Source of the DNA: Pseudomonas alkylphenolica
GTDB taxonomy: Bacteria > Pseudomonadota > Gammaproteobacteria > Pseudomonadales > Pseudomonadaceae
DNA: 64,000 nt
Direction: 5' to 3'
NCBI RefSeq assembly: GCF_004025535.1
Contig: NZ_QJRG01000049.1
Span: 383,517 to 447,516 of the forward strand
Position 1 is the stretch's first letter; each line of letters begins with the position of its first letter. The notes under the pieces were generated by a model. The model had not been told where the DNA came from. It was given only the letters and a program-made list of their open reading frames with translations, and ran no database searches. A program made the translations under genes and the position numbers. Shown piece by piece: positions 8,507 through 16,948 of the stretch.

Positions 8507-10105
8507 ATGAAAAAAATCCTGCTGACACTCCTGTGCCTGAGTGTCATTGGCTGCTCCAAACCCAGCGAGCCAGAGAAAACCGTAGACGTGCTGCTGATCG
8601 GCGGCGGCATCATGAGTGCAAGTCTGGGTACCTACCTCAATGAGCTGGAGCCTACCTGGTCGATCGATATCTACGAGCGCCTGGACAAGGTTGCCGAAGA
8701 AAGCTCCAACGCCTGGAACAACGCCGGTACCGGCCACTCCGCGTTCTGTGAGCTGAACTACACCAGCGAAGGTGCCGACGGCAAGATCGACATCAGCAAG
8801 GCGGTCGGGGTCAACGAGCAGTTCGAAATCTCCAAACAGTTCTGGGCCTACCAGGTCGAGCAGAATGTGCTGAGCAACCCGAAGTCGTTCATCAATAACG
8901 TGCCGCACATGAGTTTCGTCTGGGGCGACAAGAACGTCGAGTTCCTCAAGAAGCGCCATGAAGCCCTGCAGCACAGCTCGCTGTTCCGTGGCATGGAGTA
9001 TTCCGAAGACCACGCCCAGATCCAGAAGTGGGTGCCGATCGTGATGGAAGGCCGTGCTGCCGACCAGAAGATCGCCGCGACCCGCATGCCGATCGGTACC
9101 GACGTCAACTTCGGCGAGATCACCCGCCAGTTGATCGCTTCGCTGACCAAGCACGACAACGTCAAGCTGCATGTACAGCACGAAGTGCGCGACATCGTGC
9201 GTAACGCCGACAACACCTGGACTGTGGTTGTTGCCGACCTGGCCAACAAAGGTGTCGAGACCAGCGTCAAGGCCAAGTTCGTCTTCATCGGTGCCGGTGG
9301 TGGCGCCCTGAAGCTGCTGCAGAAGTCGGGTATCCCGGAAGCTGACGGCTATGCCGGTTTCCCGGTGGGTGGCCAGTTCCTGATGACCGATAACCAGGAA
9401 ATCGTTGCCCGCCACAAGGCCAAGCTGTACGGCAAGGCTTCGGTCGGTGCGCCGCCGATGTCGGTTCCGCACCTCGATACCCGTGTGATCGATGGCAAGG
9501 AAGTACTGCTGTTCGGCCCGTTTGCCACCTTCTCCACCAAGTTCCTCAAGAACGGTTCGCTGCTGGACATGTTCGCGGCACTGACCAGCCACAACATCAT
9601 GCCGATGACCCATGCGGGTATCGACAACATCGACCTGAGCACTTACCTGATGGGTCAGTTGATGCTCAGCTTCGATGACCGCATGGAAGCCCTGCGCGAA
9701 TACTACCCGAACGCCAAGAACGAAGACTGGAAGCTGCTGCAAGCCGGTCAGCGGGTTCAGGTGATCAAGAAAGATCCTGTACACGGTGGCGTCCTGCAGT
9801 TCGGTACTGAAGTGGTTGCTGCCCAGGACGGCACCATTGCCGCACTGCTGGGTGCGTCGCCAGGTGCTTCGACTGCCGCGCCGATCATGCTCAGCGTGCT
9901 GGAGAAGACCTACAAGGATCGCATCAAGAGCCCTGAGTGGCAGGCCAAGTTGAAGGAAATCGTTCCGACTTATGGCCAGAAGCTCAACAACAACCTTGAG
10001 CTGACCAACAAGACCCGTGAGTGGAGCAGCGCGCGTCTGCAACTGCTGTACGTTCCGGTGCTGCCTGAAGAGGCTGCTGCAGTACAGGCTGAGCCTGCGC
10101 TGTAA
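8507..10105 (+). CDS. mqo: Malate:quinone oxidoreductase with lipoprotein-like signal
   Basis: 532 residues, membrane-associated FAD enzyme that oxidises malate to oxaloacetate and passes electrons to quinone, bypassing NAD-dependent malate dehydrogenase. The FAD motif VLLIGGGIMSASLGTYL is followed by SSNAWNNAGTGHSAFCELNY, typical of the family, and the C-terminal half contains GASPGASTAAPIML. It is close to the E. coli type. Oddly the N-terminus MKKILLTLLCLSVIGC has a charged start, a hydrophobic stretch and a VIGC lipobox with Cys16, followed by a hydrophilic SKPSEPEK linker. E. coli Mqo also has a signal-like N-terminus, but not a lipobox as far as I recall. A strong terminator follows. 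Confidence 0.95.
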   Translation: MKKILLTLLCLSVIGCSKPSEPEKTVDVLLIGGGIMSASLGTYLNELEPTWSIDIYERLDKVAEESSNAWNNAGTGHSAFCELNYTSEGADGKIDISKAVGVNEQFEISKQFWAYQVEQNVLSNPKSFINNVPHMSFVWGDKNVEFLKKRHEALQHSSLFRGMEYSEDHAQIQKWVPIVMEGRAADQKIAATRMPIGTDVNFGEITRQLIASLTKHDNVKLHVQHEVRDIVRNADNTWTVVVADLANKGVETSVKAKFVFIGAGGGALKLLQKSGIPEADGYAGFPVGGQFLMTDNQEIVARHKAKLYGKASVGAPPMSVPHLDTRVIDGKEVLLFGPFATFSTKFLKNGSLLDMFAALTSHNIMPMTHAGIDNIDLSTYLMGQLMLSFDDRMEALREYYPNAKNEDWKLLQAGQRVQVIKKDPVHGGVLQFGTEVVAAQDGTIAALLGASPGASTAAPIMLSVLEKTYKDRIKSPEWQAKLKEIVPTYGQKLNNNLELTNKTREWSSARLQLLYVPVLPEEAAAVQAEPAL

Positions 10106-10124
10106 GGTTTGAAGCGGTAGTAAC

Positions 10125-10155
10125 AAACAGCCCCCTGTTCAGGGGGCTGTTTCGT
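10125..10155 (+). terminator. Rho-independent terminator after mqo
   Basis: AAACAGCCCCCT (10125-10136), loop GTTC, AGGGGGCTGTTT (10141-10152): a perfect 12-base stem ending in a short T run. It can also serve the convergent glycine-zipper gene. Confidence 0.9.
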
Positions 10156-10168
10156 TCAAGGCTTGAAA

Positions 10169-10534
10169 TCAGTGACGCTTCTTGTTGGCAATGTTATTGC
10201 CCAATGCGCCACCTGCAGCGCCACCCAGGCCGGCACCGATGGCCGAACCGGTGCTGCCGCCGAGCTTGTTGCCGATCAGCGAGCCGCCGGCCGAGCCCAG
10301 CCCACCGCCGATGGCGGCTTTGGTCTTGTTGCCGTTCCTGGCGCCCATGGCGCTGCCCGCGGCACCGCCGACGCCCGCACCGATCGCAGCGCCGGTGCTG
10401 CCACCCAGCTGCTGACCAACCACGTTGCCCAGTACACCACCCAGGCCACCGCCCAGCGCAGTTTGGCCGTCGCCAGCCATGGCACCTTGCGCGCACAGCA
10501 AGCCCAGAGTCAGGGTGGCAAGAGTCTTACGCAT
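10169..10534 (-). CDS. Glycine-zipper protein with signal peptide
   Basis: 121 residues. The N-terminus MRKTLATLTLGLLCAQGAMA is a signal peptide cleaved after AMA. The rest is glycine and alanine rich with G-x3-G spacing (GAAIGAGVGGAAGSAMG), a glycine-zipper pattern that packs membrane helices. The pattern is present twice, separated by an ARNGNKTKAAIG linker, and the C-terminus is basic (NNIANKKRH). The start at 10534 is preferred because AGAGG lies nine bases before it. Glycine-zipper proteins of this kind are outer-membrane or envelope associated; the role is unknown. Confidence 0.8.
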   Translation of the reverse strand: MRKTLATLTLGLLCAQGAMAGDGQTALGGGLGGVLGNVVGQQLGGSTGAAIGAGVGGAAGSAMGARNGNKTKAAIGGGLGSAGGSLIGNKLGGSTGSAIGAGLGGAAGGALGNNIANKKRH

Positions 10535-10687
10535 GTGTTTCAACCTCTAAGTTCGAAAGGCGCGCATTCTGCTGGGGCGGCTTCACTTGCGCAATGCTGG
10601 CCAGTGCAGATCGTTGCACCCGGGGTGCAAAAGCGTGGGATCAGCGCGAGGTGTTTCAGGGTGTAGGCACGCACAGGCTTTTTTACA

Positions 10688-10725
10688 GGCAACAAAAAAC
10701 CCGCAGAAGCGGGTTTTTTGTTGCC
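10688..10725 (-). terminator. Terminator of tRNA-Pro
   Basis: GGCAACAAAAAACCCGC pairs with GCGGGTTTTTTGTTGCC around AGAA. The stem is perfect over 17 bases and lies directly 3' of the tRNA on the minus strand. Confidence 0.9.
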
Positions 10726-10730
10726 TGATC

Positions 10731-10807
10731 TGGTCGGAGAGACAGGATTCGAACCTGCGGCCTTCTCGTCCCGAACGAGACGCGCTACCTGGCTGCGCTA
10801 CACTCCG
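10731..10807 (-). tRNA. tRNA-Pro(CGG)
   Basis: 77 bases including an encoded CCA. The anticodon loop TTCGGGA gives anticodon CGG, closed by the five-base stem TCTCG/CGAGA. The T arm contains GGTTCGAATCC and the D arm GCGCAGCCAGGTAGCGC. Position 1 is C paired to G72, typical of bacterial tRNA-Pro. In the acceptor stem CGGAGTG opposite CTCTCCG, position 6 opposes 67 as a U-U mismatch; the other six pairs are Watson-Crick. A terminator lies immediately downstream. Confidence 0.97.
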
Positions 10808-10860
10808 ATAGAGAAAATATTACTCAAAATTTTCTCCTCGACAAGCCCCGCTCGGGGGTG

Positions 10861-11082
10861 TCACAGATCCTTGACGGTGCGCACCTGGTCTTTGTTGATG
10901 CGCGTTCGCTTGCCATCCAGTTGTTCGAATTCGTAGAAACCAGACTCATCGTCGTATTGCGGTGTGTCGACTGCCTGGATCTCGCGACCGTCGTTCAGGG
11001 TGATGACTGTTGGCGAGGCGCAGCCAGCCAAAGTGCCCAGCCCCAAGGCCAGCAAGAAAGCAGCGATAGTCCGTTGATTCAT
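10861..11082 (-). CDS. YgdI/YgdR-family small lipoprotein
   Basis: 73 residues beginning MNQRTIAAFLLALGLGTLAG followed by CAS, a type II signal with lipobox LAGC. The mature part (TVITLNDGREIQAVDTPQYD and on to the C-terminus) matches the small DUF903 SH3-like lipoproteins such as E. coli YgdI and YgdR. Their function is not established. The alanine at position +2 suggests outer-membrane targeting by the Lol system, whose genes are also in this window. It is a single gene, upstream of the tRNA on the same strand. Confidence 0.88.
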   Translation of the reverse strand: MNQRTIAAFLLALGLGTLAGCASPTVITLNDGREIQAVDTPQYDDESGFYEFEQLDGKRTRINKDQVRTVKDL

Positions 11083-11272
11083 TATGTGTCTCCAGTAAAG
11101 GATGGTGCGTACTGTTGTTCTGACGCAGGGTGCCACCACAAGTTCCTTGCAGATTTGAGCATAGCGGTTGCTTGCCATCGTGGATCGGCAACAATCAGTC
11201 AGGGCGGCGGGCACTTGCCGGGCAGGGCTGTGATATAACGTCGCGATACTCTTCATCAAGGGAACAAGGCCC

Positions 11273-11812
11273 ATGAAAGCCAAGGCAGATGTACCGTTCG
11301 TGCCGCTTAACATCGCGGTGCTGACCGTCAGCGATACACGCACCCTGGAAACCGATACCTCAGGACAGGTGTTCGTCGATCGCCTGACCGAGGCCGGCCA
11401 TGGCCTGGCAGCACGCGTGCTGCTCAAGGATGACCTGTACAAAATTCGCGCCCAGGTGGCGACCTGGATTGCCGATGAGCAGGTGCAGGTGGTGCTGATC
11501 ACCGGCGGCACAGGGTTTACCGGACGCGACAGCACGCCGGAAGCGGTAGCCTGTTTGCTGGACAAGCAAGTCGACGGTTTCGGTGAGCTGTTTCGCCACA
11601 TCTCGCTGGCGGATATCGGTACCTCCACGGTACAGTCCCGCGCCTTGGCGGGGTTGGCCAATGGCACCCTGGTCTGCTGTCTGCCGGGTTCGACCAACGC
11701 CGTGCGTACCGGCTGGGACGGCATCCTCGCCGAGCAGCTCGACGCCCGTCACCGCCCGTGCAATTTCGTCACCCACCTGAAGCAGGCCGAGCCCTGTGTC
11801 AGTCGTGGCTGA
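11273..11812 (+). CDS. moaB: Molybdenum cofactor biosynthesis protein MoaB
   Basis: 179 residues of the MoaB/MogA family, which adenylylates molybdopterin before metal insertion. The nucleotide-binding motif ITGGTGFTGRDSTPEA and a C-terminal CLPGSTNAV loop are visible. The Shine-Dalgarno AGGGAACAAGG lies close to the ATG. The 3' end overlaps the start of moeA by 17 bases, implying one transcript and coupled translation. Confidence 0.95.
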   Translation: MKAKADVPFVPLNIAVLTVSDTRTLETDTSGQVFVDRLTEAGHGLAARVLLKDDLYKIRAQVATWIADEQVQVVLITGGTGFTGRDSTPEAVACLLDKQVDGFGELFRHISLADIGTSTVQSRALAGLANGTLVCCLPGSTNAVRTGWDGILAEQLDARHRPCNFVTHLKQAEPCVSRG

Positions 11813-13022
11813 GGTGCCTGTGGTCAATCCGTTGATGCCGGTCGAAGAGGCGCTGGCGCGTTTGCTGGCGCTGGCCGAGGCTGCACCCATTACCGAAACC
11901 GAGCAGGTGGCTTTGGCGCAGGCAGACGGGAGGGTTCTGGCCGAGGCGTTGATCGCCAGCCTGGATTTGCCACCGTGGCCGAACAGCGCCATGGACGGCT
12001 ATGCGTTGTGCCTGGCTGACTGGCAGGGCGAGGCGCTGCCTGTCAGCCAGCGTATTTTTGCCGGACATGCGCCGCAGCCATTGCAGGCCGGTACCTGTGC
12101 GCGGATTTTTACCGGGGCGCCGCTTCCGCCTGGTGCCGACTGTGTCGAGATGCAGGAAAACGCCCAGGTGCTGGAGGATCAGCGCGTGCGCTTTGCCGAG
12201 CCGCTGCACATCGGTCAGAACATTCGCCCGCAAGGGCAGGAAACCCGCGCAGGTGAAGAGGTGCTGGCGGCGGGTACGCGGCTGGGGCCGATCGAGTTGG
12301 GGCTGGCCGCGACCTTGGGCTGCGCCACGCTAACCGTGGTGCAGCGGGTCAAGGTGGCCGTGCTGTCCACCGGCGACGAACTGGTAGAGCCCGGCCTGGC
12401 GCTGGGGCCGGGGCAGATCTACAACAGCAACCGGCGTTTGCTGGTGAGCTGGTTGCAGCGTCTGGGGTGTGAGGTTGTTGATGCCGGCATTCTTGCCGAT
12501 GACCTGCAAAAGACCCGTGATTGCCTGGCGGGGTTGAGTCAGGTCGATCTGATTCTCTCCACCGGTGGTGTTTCGGTGGGGGAAGCCGACTATCTCGGCC
12601 TGGCGTTGCGCGAAGCGGGTGAGCTGGCGCTCTGGAAACTGGCGATCAAGCCTGGCAAGCCATTGACCTTTGGCCACTATCAAGGTGTGCCGGTAATCGG
12701 CCTGCCCGGCAACCCGGCTTCGACACTGGTGACGTTCGGCTTATTGACCCGGCCCTACCTGCTGCGTCGTCAGGGCGTGCAACAGGTAACCCCGCTGCAG
12801 TTTGCCGTGCCTGCCGGTTTCGACTGGCCCAAAGCAGGTAATCGTCGGGAATACCTCAGGGCGCGGCTGGATCAGGGGCAAGCGCTGATTTACAAAAACC
12901 AGAGCTCCGGGGTATTGCGCAGTGCTGCCTGGGCCGAGGGCCTGGTGGAGGTCCGTGAGGGCACCACGCCTGCCAGGGGCGACACTGTGCAATTCATTCC
13001 GTTGAATGAGTTACTCGGCTGA
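11796..13022 (+). CDS. moeA: Molybdopterin molybdenumtransferase MoeA
   Basis: 408 residues if the GTG at 11796 is used; the next in-frame start is ATG 11835. MoeA inserts molybdate into adenylylated molybdopterin. Motifs seen: NSAMDGYAL near the N-terminus, STGDELVEPG and NSNRRLL in the middle, GLPGNPASTLV near the end. The coding end overlaps the 3' end of the convergent glycosyltransferase gene by 12 bases, leaving no room for an intergenic terminator. Confidence 0.95.
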   Translation: MSVVAEVPVVNPLMPVEEALARLLALAEAAPITETEQVALAQADGRVLAEALIASLDLPPWPNSAMDGYALCLADWQGEALPVSQRIFAGHAPQPLQAGTCARIFTGAPLPPGADCVEMQENAQVLEDQRVRFAEPLHIGQNIRPQGQETRAGEEVLAAGTRLGPIELGLAATLGCATLTVVQRVKVAVLSTGDELVEPGLALGPGQIYNSNRRLLVSWLQRLGCEVVDAGILADDLQKTRDCLAGLSQVDLILSTGGVSVGEADYLGLALREAGELALWKLAIKPGKPLTFGHYQGVPVIGLPGNPASTLVTFGLLTRPYLLRRQGVQQVTPLQFAVPAGFDWPKAGNRREYLRARLDQGQALIYKNQSSGVLRSAAWAEGLVEVREGTTPARGDTVQFIPLNELLG

Positions 13023-14258
13023 GCGGCTGAGCACGCCTTTTTCGTCCAGATCAGTCAGCACCGGCGCGCGCTGGCTCAGGCGTGCATGCACACTTTCCAG
13101 CTGGGCGGCTGCGATGCTCCAGTCGTGATGATCGGTGACGAAGCGGCGGGCGGATTCTGATAACTGACGCATACGCCAGGGCTGGTTGAGCAGTTGGGTG
13201 ATCTGCAGGGCCAACTGATCGGCATCGTCGCTGCCCAGGTAGTGCTCGCCGTGGGTGACCTGAAGGCCGGATACGCCTTTGGCAGTGGTCACCACGGGTA
13301 GCCCGGCGGCCATGGCTTCGAGGATCTTGATCTTCGAGCCACCGCCGTAGCGCAGCGGGGCGAAGAACATCGCCGAATGGCGTTGCAGCTCGCGCAAGTC
13401 CGGTAAATAACCCACCCATTCAATGCGTGGGTCGTTCCAGCGCGACTTCCAGCTGTCTGGCAATGCATGACCTACTATAGCCAGGCGCACGGCCGGGTTG
13501 CTCAGCCACACTTGCGGAAGAATGTCTTCAAGCGCCCACTCGATGGCCTCAAGGCTGGCGCTGTATTCGAAGTTGCCGACAAACAGCAAGCGCTGACTGT
13601 GTAGCGCCGGATGGATGTTCTGATAGTGCGCGCAATCCACGCCATTGATCACCAGCGCCGCGGGATAGCCGGTCAGGCGACTGATGTGTTCGGCGTCGGT
13701 CGGGCTGACGGCTACCACTTCATGGGCCTGGCTAAGCACTCGGCTTTCCCAGCGCCGGTAACGCCAGCGGTCGAAGGCATTGAACGGTTGTAGCCAAAGT
13801 GGCAGGCGATCATGGCAGGCGGCGCCGGAGACCGACTCGATGGTGTGCTCACTCAGCAGGAAGGGCAGGCGGCGTGCTTGCAAGGCCTTTTCGAAAGGCT
13901 GAAAACTGTAGCTGTGTTCAATCTGGATGACATCCCAGCGCTCCTCAAGCAATTGCTCGAAGCAGTGGCGCAGGCGCGGAGCGAGGCCGTTGACACTGGC
14001 GCGCATGGGGTACCCGGCGTATACCGCGGCAAGCAGATTGAGCGGGCTGTGTAATGGTCGCCTGGGTAGCACGATCAGGCGCTCAAGCAGGGGCTCAAGC
14101 GCCTCGCGTGCCGCCTCGCTGGGCGGAATTTTCGACTGCACCAGCAACGTGATCTGGTGGCCCCGCTGCGCGAGGCTGCGCAGCAGGTGATATTGCCGGG
14201 TTTTACCGCCACTGGTGGTGGGCCAGGGCAGGTAAGGCAGTGTCCAAAGTACGCGCAT
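13011..14258 (-). CDS. Glycosyltransferase, GT-B fold (family 4-like)
   Basis: 415 residues. The N-terminus VLWTLPYLPWPTTSGGKTRQ matches the acceptor-side opening of GT4-type enzymes, and the donor-side motif PLRYGGGSKIKILEAMAAG carries the glutamate signature of retaining GT-B enzymes. It probably transfers a sugar, possibly mannose, to a polysaccharide or glycolipid at the cytoplasmic membrane. It lies 64 bases downstream of the GDP-mannose-making enzyme on the same strand, so the two likely form an operon. Acceptor and product cannot be read from sequence. Confidence 0.88.
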   Translation of the reverse strand: MRVLWTLPYLPWPTTSGGKTRQYHLLRSLAQRGHQITLLVQSKIPPSEAAREALEPLLERLIVLPRRPLHSPLNLLAAVYAGYPMRASVNGLAPRLRHCFEQLLEERWDVIQIEHSYSFQPFEKALQARRLPFLLSEHTIESVSGAACHDRLPLWLQPFNAFDRWRYRRWESRVLSQAHEVVAVSPTDAEHISRLTGYPAALVINGVDCAHYQNIHPALHSQRLLFVGNFEYSASLEAIEWALEDILPQVWLSNPAVRLAIVGHALPDSWKSRWNDPRIEWVGYLPDLRELQRHSAMFFAPLRYGGGSKIKILEAMAAGLPVVTTAKGVSGLQVTHGEHYLGSDDADQLALQITQLLNQPWRMRQLSESARRFVTDHHDWSIAAAQLESVHARLSQRAPVLTDLDEKGVLSRSAE

Positions 14259-14322
14259 TACCCTTTTCCTCAGTCGCCAGGCGGGTTACGGCATGCAGAC
14301 AGGAATGGACGCGCCGGGTGTG

Positions 14323-15777
14323 TCAGGGGTTGGCTGGCTCCGGGGCGCGTCCATAGATATCAGTAAAGCGCACGATGTCGTCTTCGCCCATATATTCGCC
14401 ACTTTGTACTTCGATCATGACCAGATCGATCACGCCGGGGTTGGTCAGGCGATGGAGGCGCCCCGGTTCAATGAATGTCGACTCGTTGGAGTGGAGCAAA
14501 AATTCGTTCTCACCGTTAATCACACACGCCATGCCGCTGACCACGATCCAGTGTTCGCTGCGGTGATGGTGCATTTGCAACGACAGTGACCCTTGCGGGC
14601 GGACCACGATGCGCTTGATCTTGAAGCGTGGGCCCTCCTCAAGCACGGTGTAGGTGCCCCATGGACGACTGACCGTACGGTGCAGGCGATGGGCGTCATG
14701 GTCTTGCTGTTTAAGCTGTTGAGCAATGATTTTGACTTCCTGGCTGCGCGAGGCATCAGCGATCAGCAGGGCGTCCGGAGTGTCGATGATGATCAGATTG
14801 TCCAGGCCCACGGCGCCGACCAGGCGGCGAGGCGAGTCGATATAGCAATTGGAGACGTCGTGCAATACGGTCTCGCCGATGCACTGGTTGCCATTGTGAT
14901 CGGCCTCCTTGAGTTCGCGAACCGCTCGCCAGCAGCCAATGTCACTCCAGCCAATATCCGTTGGCAGCACGGCTACCTGGGCGGATTTCTCCATCAGCGC
15001 ATAGTCGATGGAGATATCCGCAACGCGTTCGAACGTCTGCGGATCGAGTTCCACCAGTTGTTCACCTTCGCCTTGTTTGCATGCGCTTTGTTGCAGGCAG
15101 AGGGAAACGCTGGCGAGCAAATCGGGCGCGTAACGATCCAGCTCAGCCAGGATGGCATCCACCCGCATGCAAAACATGCCGGCATTCCACAGGTGTTGGC
15201 CGCCGTCGAGGTACCGCTGGGCGGTCACTGCATCAGGTTTTTCGACAAAACGTTCGACCTTGTAGCCTTGAGCGCCTAACGCCTGACCTTTCTCGATGTA
15301 GCCGAAACCGGTTTCGGCTTGGCCGGGTACCAGGCCGAAGGTGGTCAGCCAGCCTTGTCGGGCCAGCGCGCTTGCTTCTTCGACTGCCCGTTCGAAGGCG
15401 GGTATATCGGTAATCAGGTGGTCGGCGGGCAATACCAGTAACAGTGCGTCTTCGCCATGCAGACTGGCACAGCGCAGTGCCGCAGCGGCAATGGCGGGTG
15501 CCGTGTTACGACCGAAGGGCTCAAGGATGAAGTCCAGAGTGGTGCCGGCGTGATTGAGCTGGCGATATTCATCCTGGGTGCGGAAATACACTTCCCGGTT
15601 GGTTACCGTCAGTACATGTTCAACCCCGGGCAGTGCACTGGCTCGGGAAAAGGTCTTTTGCAGCAGGCTCTGGCCATCGGGCAAGCGCATGAACGGTTTG
15701 GGCATGGTTTCGCGAGAAACCGGCCACAGGCGGGTGCCAGCGCCACCGGCGATAATGCAGGGGATCAGAATGCTCAT
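14323..15777 (-). CDS. Bifunctional mannose-1-phosphate guanylyltransferase / mannose-6-phosphate isomerase
   Basis: 484 residues. The N-terminal nucleotidyltransferase has IAGGAGTRLWPVSRETMPKP and the FVEKPD loop; the C-terminal cupin domain (RPWGTYTVLEEG, then a metal-binding QMHHHRSEHW) is the type II phosphomannose isomerase. Such enzymes (AlgA, WbpW, PslB, ManC) make GDP-mannose for exopolysaccharide or O-antigen. It is the first gene of a minus-strand pair with the glycosyltransferase. Which polysaccharide is served is not evident, as no polymerase or export genes are nearby. Confidence 0.95.
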   Translation of the reverse strand: MSILIPCIIAGGAGTRLWPVSRETMPKPFMRLPDGQSLLQKTFSRASALPGVEHVLTVTNREVYFRTQDEYRQLNHAGTTLDFILEPFGRNTAPAIAAAALRCASLHGEDALLLVLPADHLITDIPAFERAVEEASALARQGWLTTFGLVPGQAETGFGYIEKGQALGAQGYKVERFVEKPDAVTAQRYLDGGQHLWNAGMFCMRVDAILAELDRYAPDLLASVSLCLQQSACKQGEGEQLVELDPQTFERVADISIDYALMEKSAQVAVLPTDIGWSDIGCWRAVRELKEADHNGNQCIGETVLHDVSNCYIDSPRRLVGAVGLDNLIIIDTPDALLIADASRSQEVKIIAQQLKQQDHDAHRLHRTVSRPWGTYTVLEEGPRFKIKRIVVRPQGSLSLQMHHHRSEHWIVVSGMACVINGENEFLLHSNESTFIEPGRLHRLTNPGVIDLVMIEVQSGEYMGEDDIVRFTDIYGRAPEPANP

Positions 15778-16048
15778 TTCTCAGCCTTGAGTCAGGGCAC
15801 TGAAACTACAGTGCGTTAAAGGGAGCGGGGACCTGACAGCTGCTTGTGTAATGAGTCAATAAAATGACTTTTACCATTAGCTTCTTCCGTGAAGGCCAAA
15901 TATTTGTCGAATGATGCACCCGGACGCGTACGCTTTCAATGCCATTCAGGTGATCGAGTGGCAAATTTTCTGTCGGAGCGATCAATGGATGTGCAGCAAT
16001 GTTGGCCATTCTGCGGTCCAGATGCTCAGGTTTCATGGGGGAGACAGC

Positions 16049-16948
16049 ATGACGCAGCGCAAGGCACTTTTGATTCTGCATGGCAAACAGGCGATGAACG
16101 AGCAGGTACGGGCAGCTGTGAGTGGCATGCGTGAGCGTGGCTGGCCTCTGGATGTTCGTCTGACCTGGGAGGCGGGCGACGCTGAACGCCTGGTTCGCGA
16201 GGCGTTGTCGGGCGGTTACGGGCATGTGGTGGCAGGGGGTGGTGACGGGACCTTGCGCGATGTCGCCGAAGCCATGGTGCGTGTCGGTTCCTCGGCAAGC
16301 CTCGTGCTTTTGCCATTGGGAACCGCCAATGATTTTGCCCGGTCGGCGGGTATTCCCCTGGATGTCGAGCAGGCACTGGCATTGCTTGAAGCGCCTGCGC
16401 ATGCCATTGACCTGGGGCAAGTAGGTGATCAGGTGTTTCTCAACATGGCCACCGGGGGGTTCGGTAGTCAGGTAACAGCCAACACCTCCGAAGACCTGAA
16501 AAAAGTGCTGGGTGCGGCGGCCTACCTGTTTACCGGCCTGTCGCGCTTCAGTGAGTTGAGCGCCGCCTCGGTGGTGCTTCAAGGGCCGGATTTCCTTTGG
16601 CAGGGCGACTTGCTGGCATTGGGTATCGGCAACGGACGTCAGGCCGGTGGCGGACATGTGTTATGCCCGCAGGCACGGGTTGATGACGGTTTGCTGGATA
16701 TCAGCATCCTGCCAGCCCCTCAGGAAGTGGTAGGGACCTTGCGCAGCCTGCTCAGTGACGGCCTTGGGCTTGAAAACATGTTTGTACGGGCGCGCTTGCC
16801 CTGGGTCGAAATCAAGAGTTCACAAGGCCTGGACCTCAACCTCGATGGCGAGCCGCTGCAAAGTGACAGCTTGCGTTTCGAGGCCTTGGCCAGCGCCTTG
16901 CGTGTGCACCTGCCGGCAGACTCGCCGTTACTCAGTCATCCAGACTGA
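16049..16948 (+). CDS. yegS: Lipid kinase YegS
   Basis: 299 residues, the same length as E. coli YegS. The diacylglycerol-kinase catalytic domain shows AGGGDGTLRDVAEAM, LPLGTANDFARSAGIP and IGNGRQAGGGHVLCPQA. YegS-type enzymes phosphorylate lipids such as phosphatidylglycerol in vitro; the physiological substrate is unsettled. The ATG at 16049 has GGGGAGA just upstream; longer in-frame extensions are not family-like. The end overlaps the convergent response regulator gene by 17 bases. Confidence 0.93.
   Translation: MTQRKALLILHGKQAMNEQVRAAVSGMRERGWPLDVRLTWEAGDAERLVREALSGGYGHVVAGGGDGTLRDVAEAMVRVGSSASLVLLPLGTANDFARSAGIPLDVEQALALLEAPAHAIDLGQVGDQVFLNMATGGFGSQVTANTSEDLKKVLGAAAYLFTGLSRFSELSAASVVLQGPDFLWQGDLLALGIGNGRQAGGGHVLCPQARVDDGLLDISILPAPQEVVGTLRSLLSDGLGLENMFVRARLPWVEIKSSQGLDLNLDGEPLQSDSLRFEALASALRVHLPADSPLLSHPD

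Noticed and set aside
8486..10126. 546-codon open frame antisense to mqo
   Set aside because: Long antisense frames are expected in GC-rich genes with strong codon bias; the protein is unrecognisable and the sense strand is clearly mqo.
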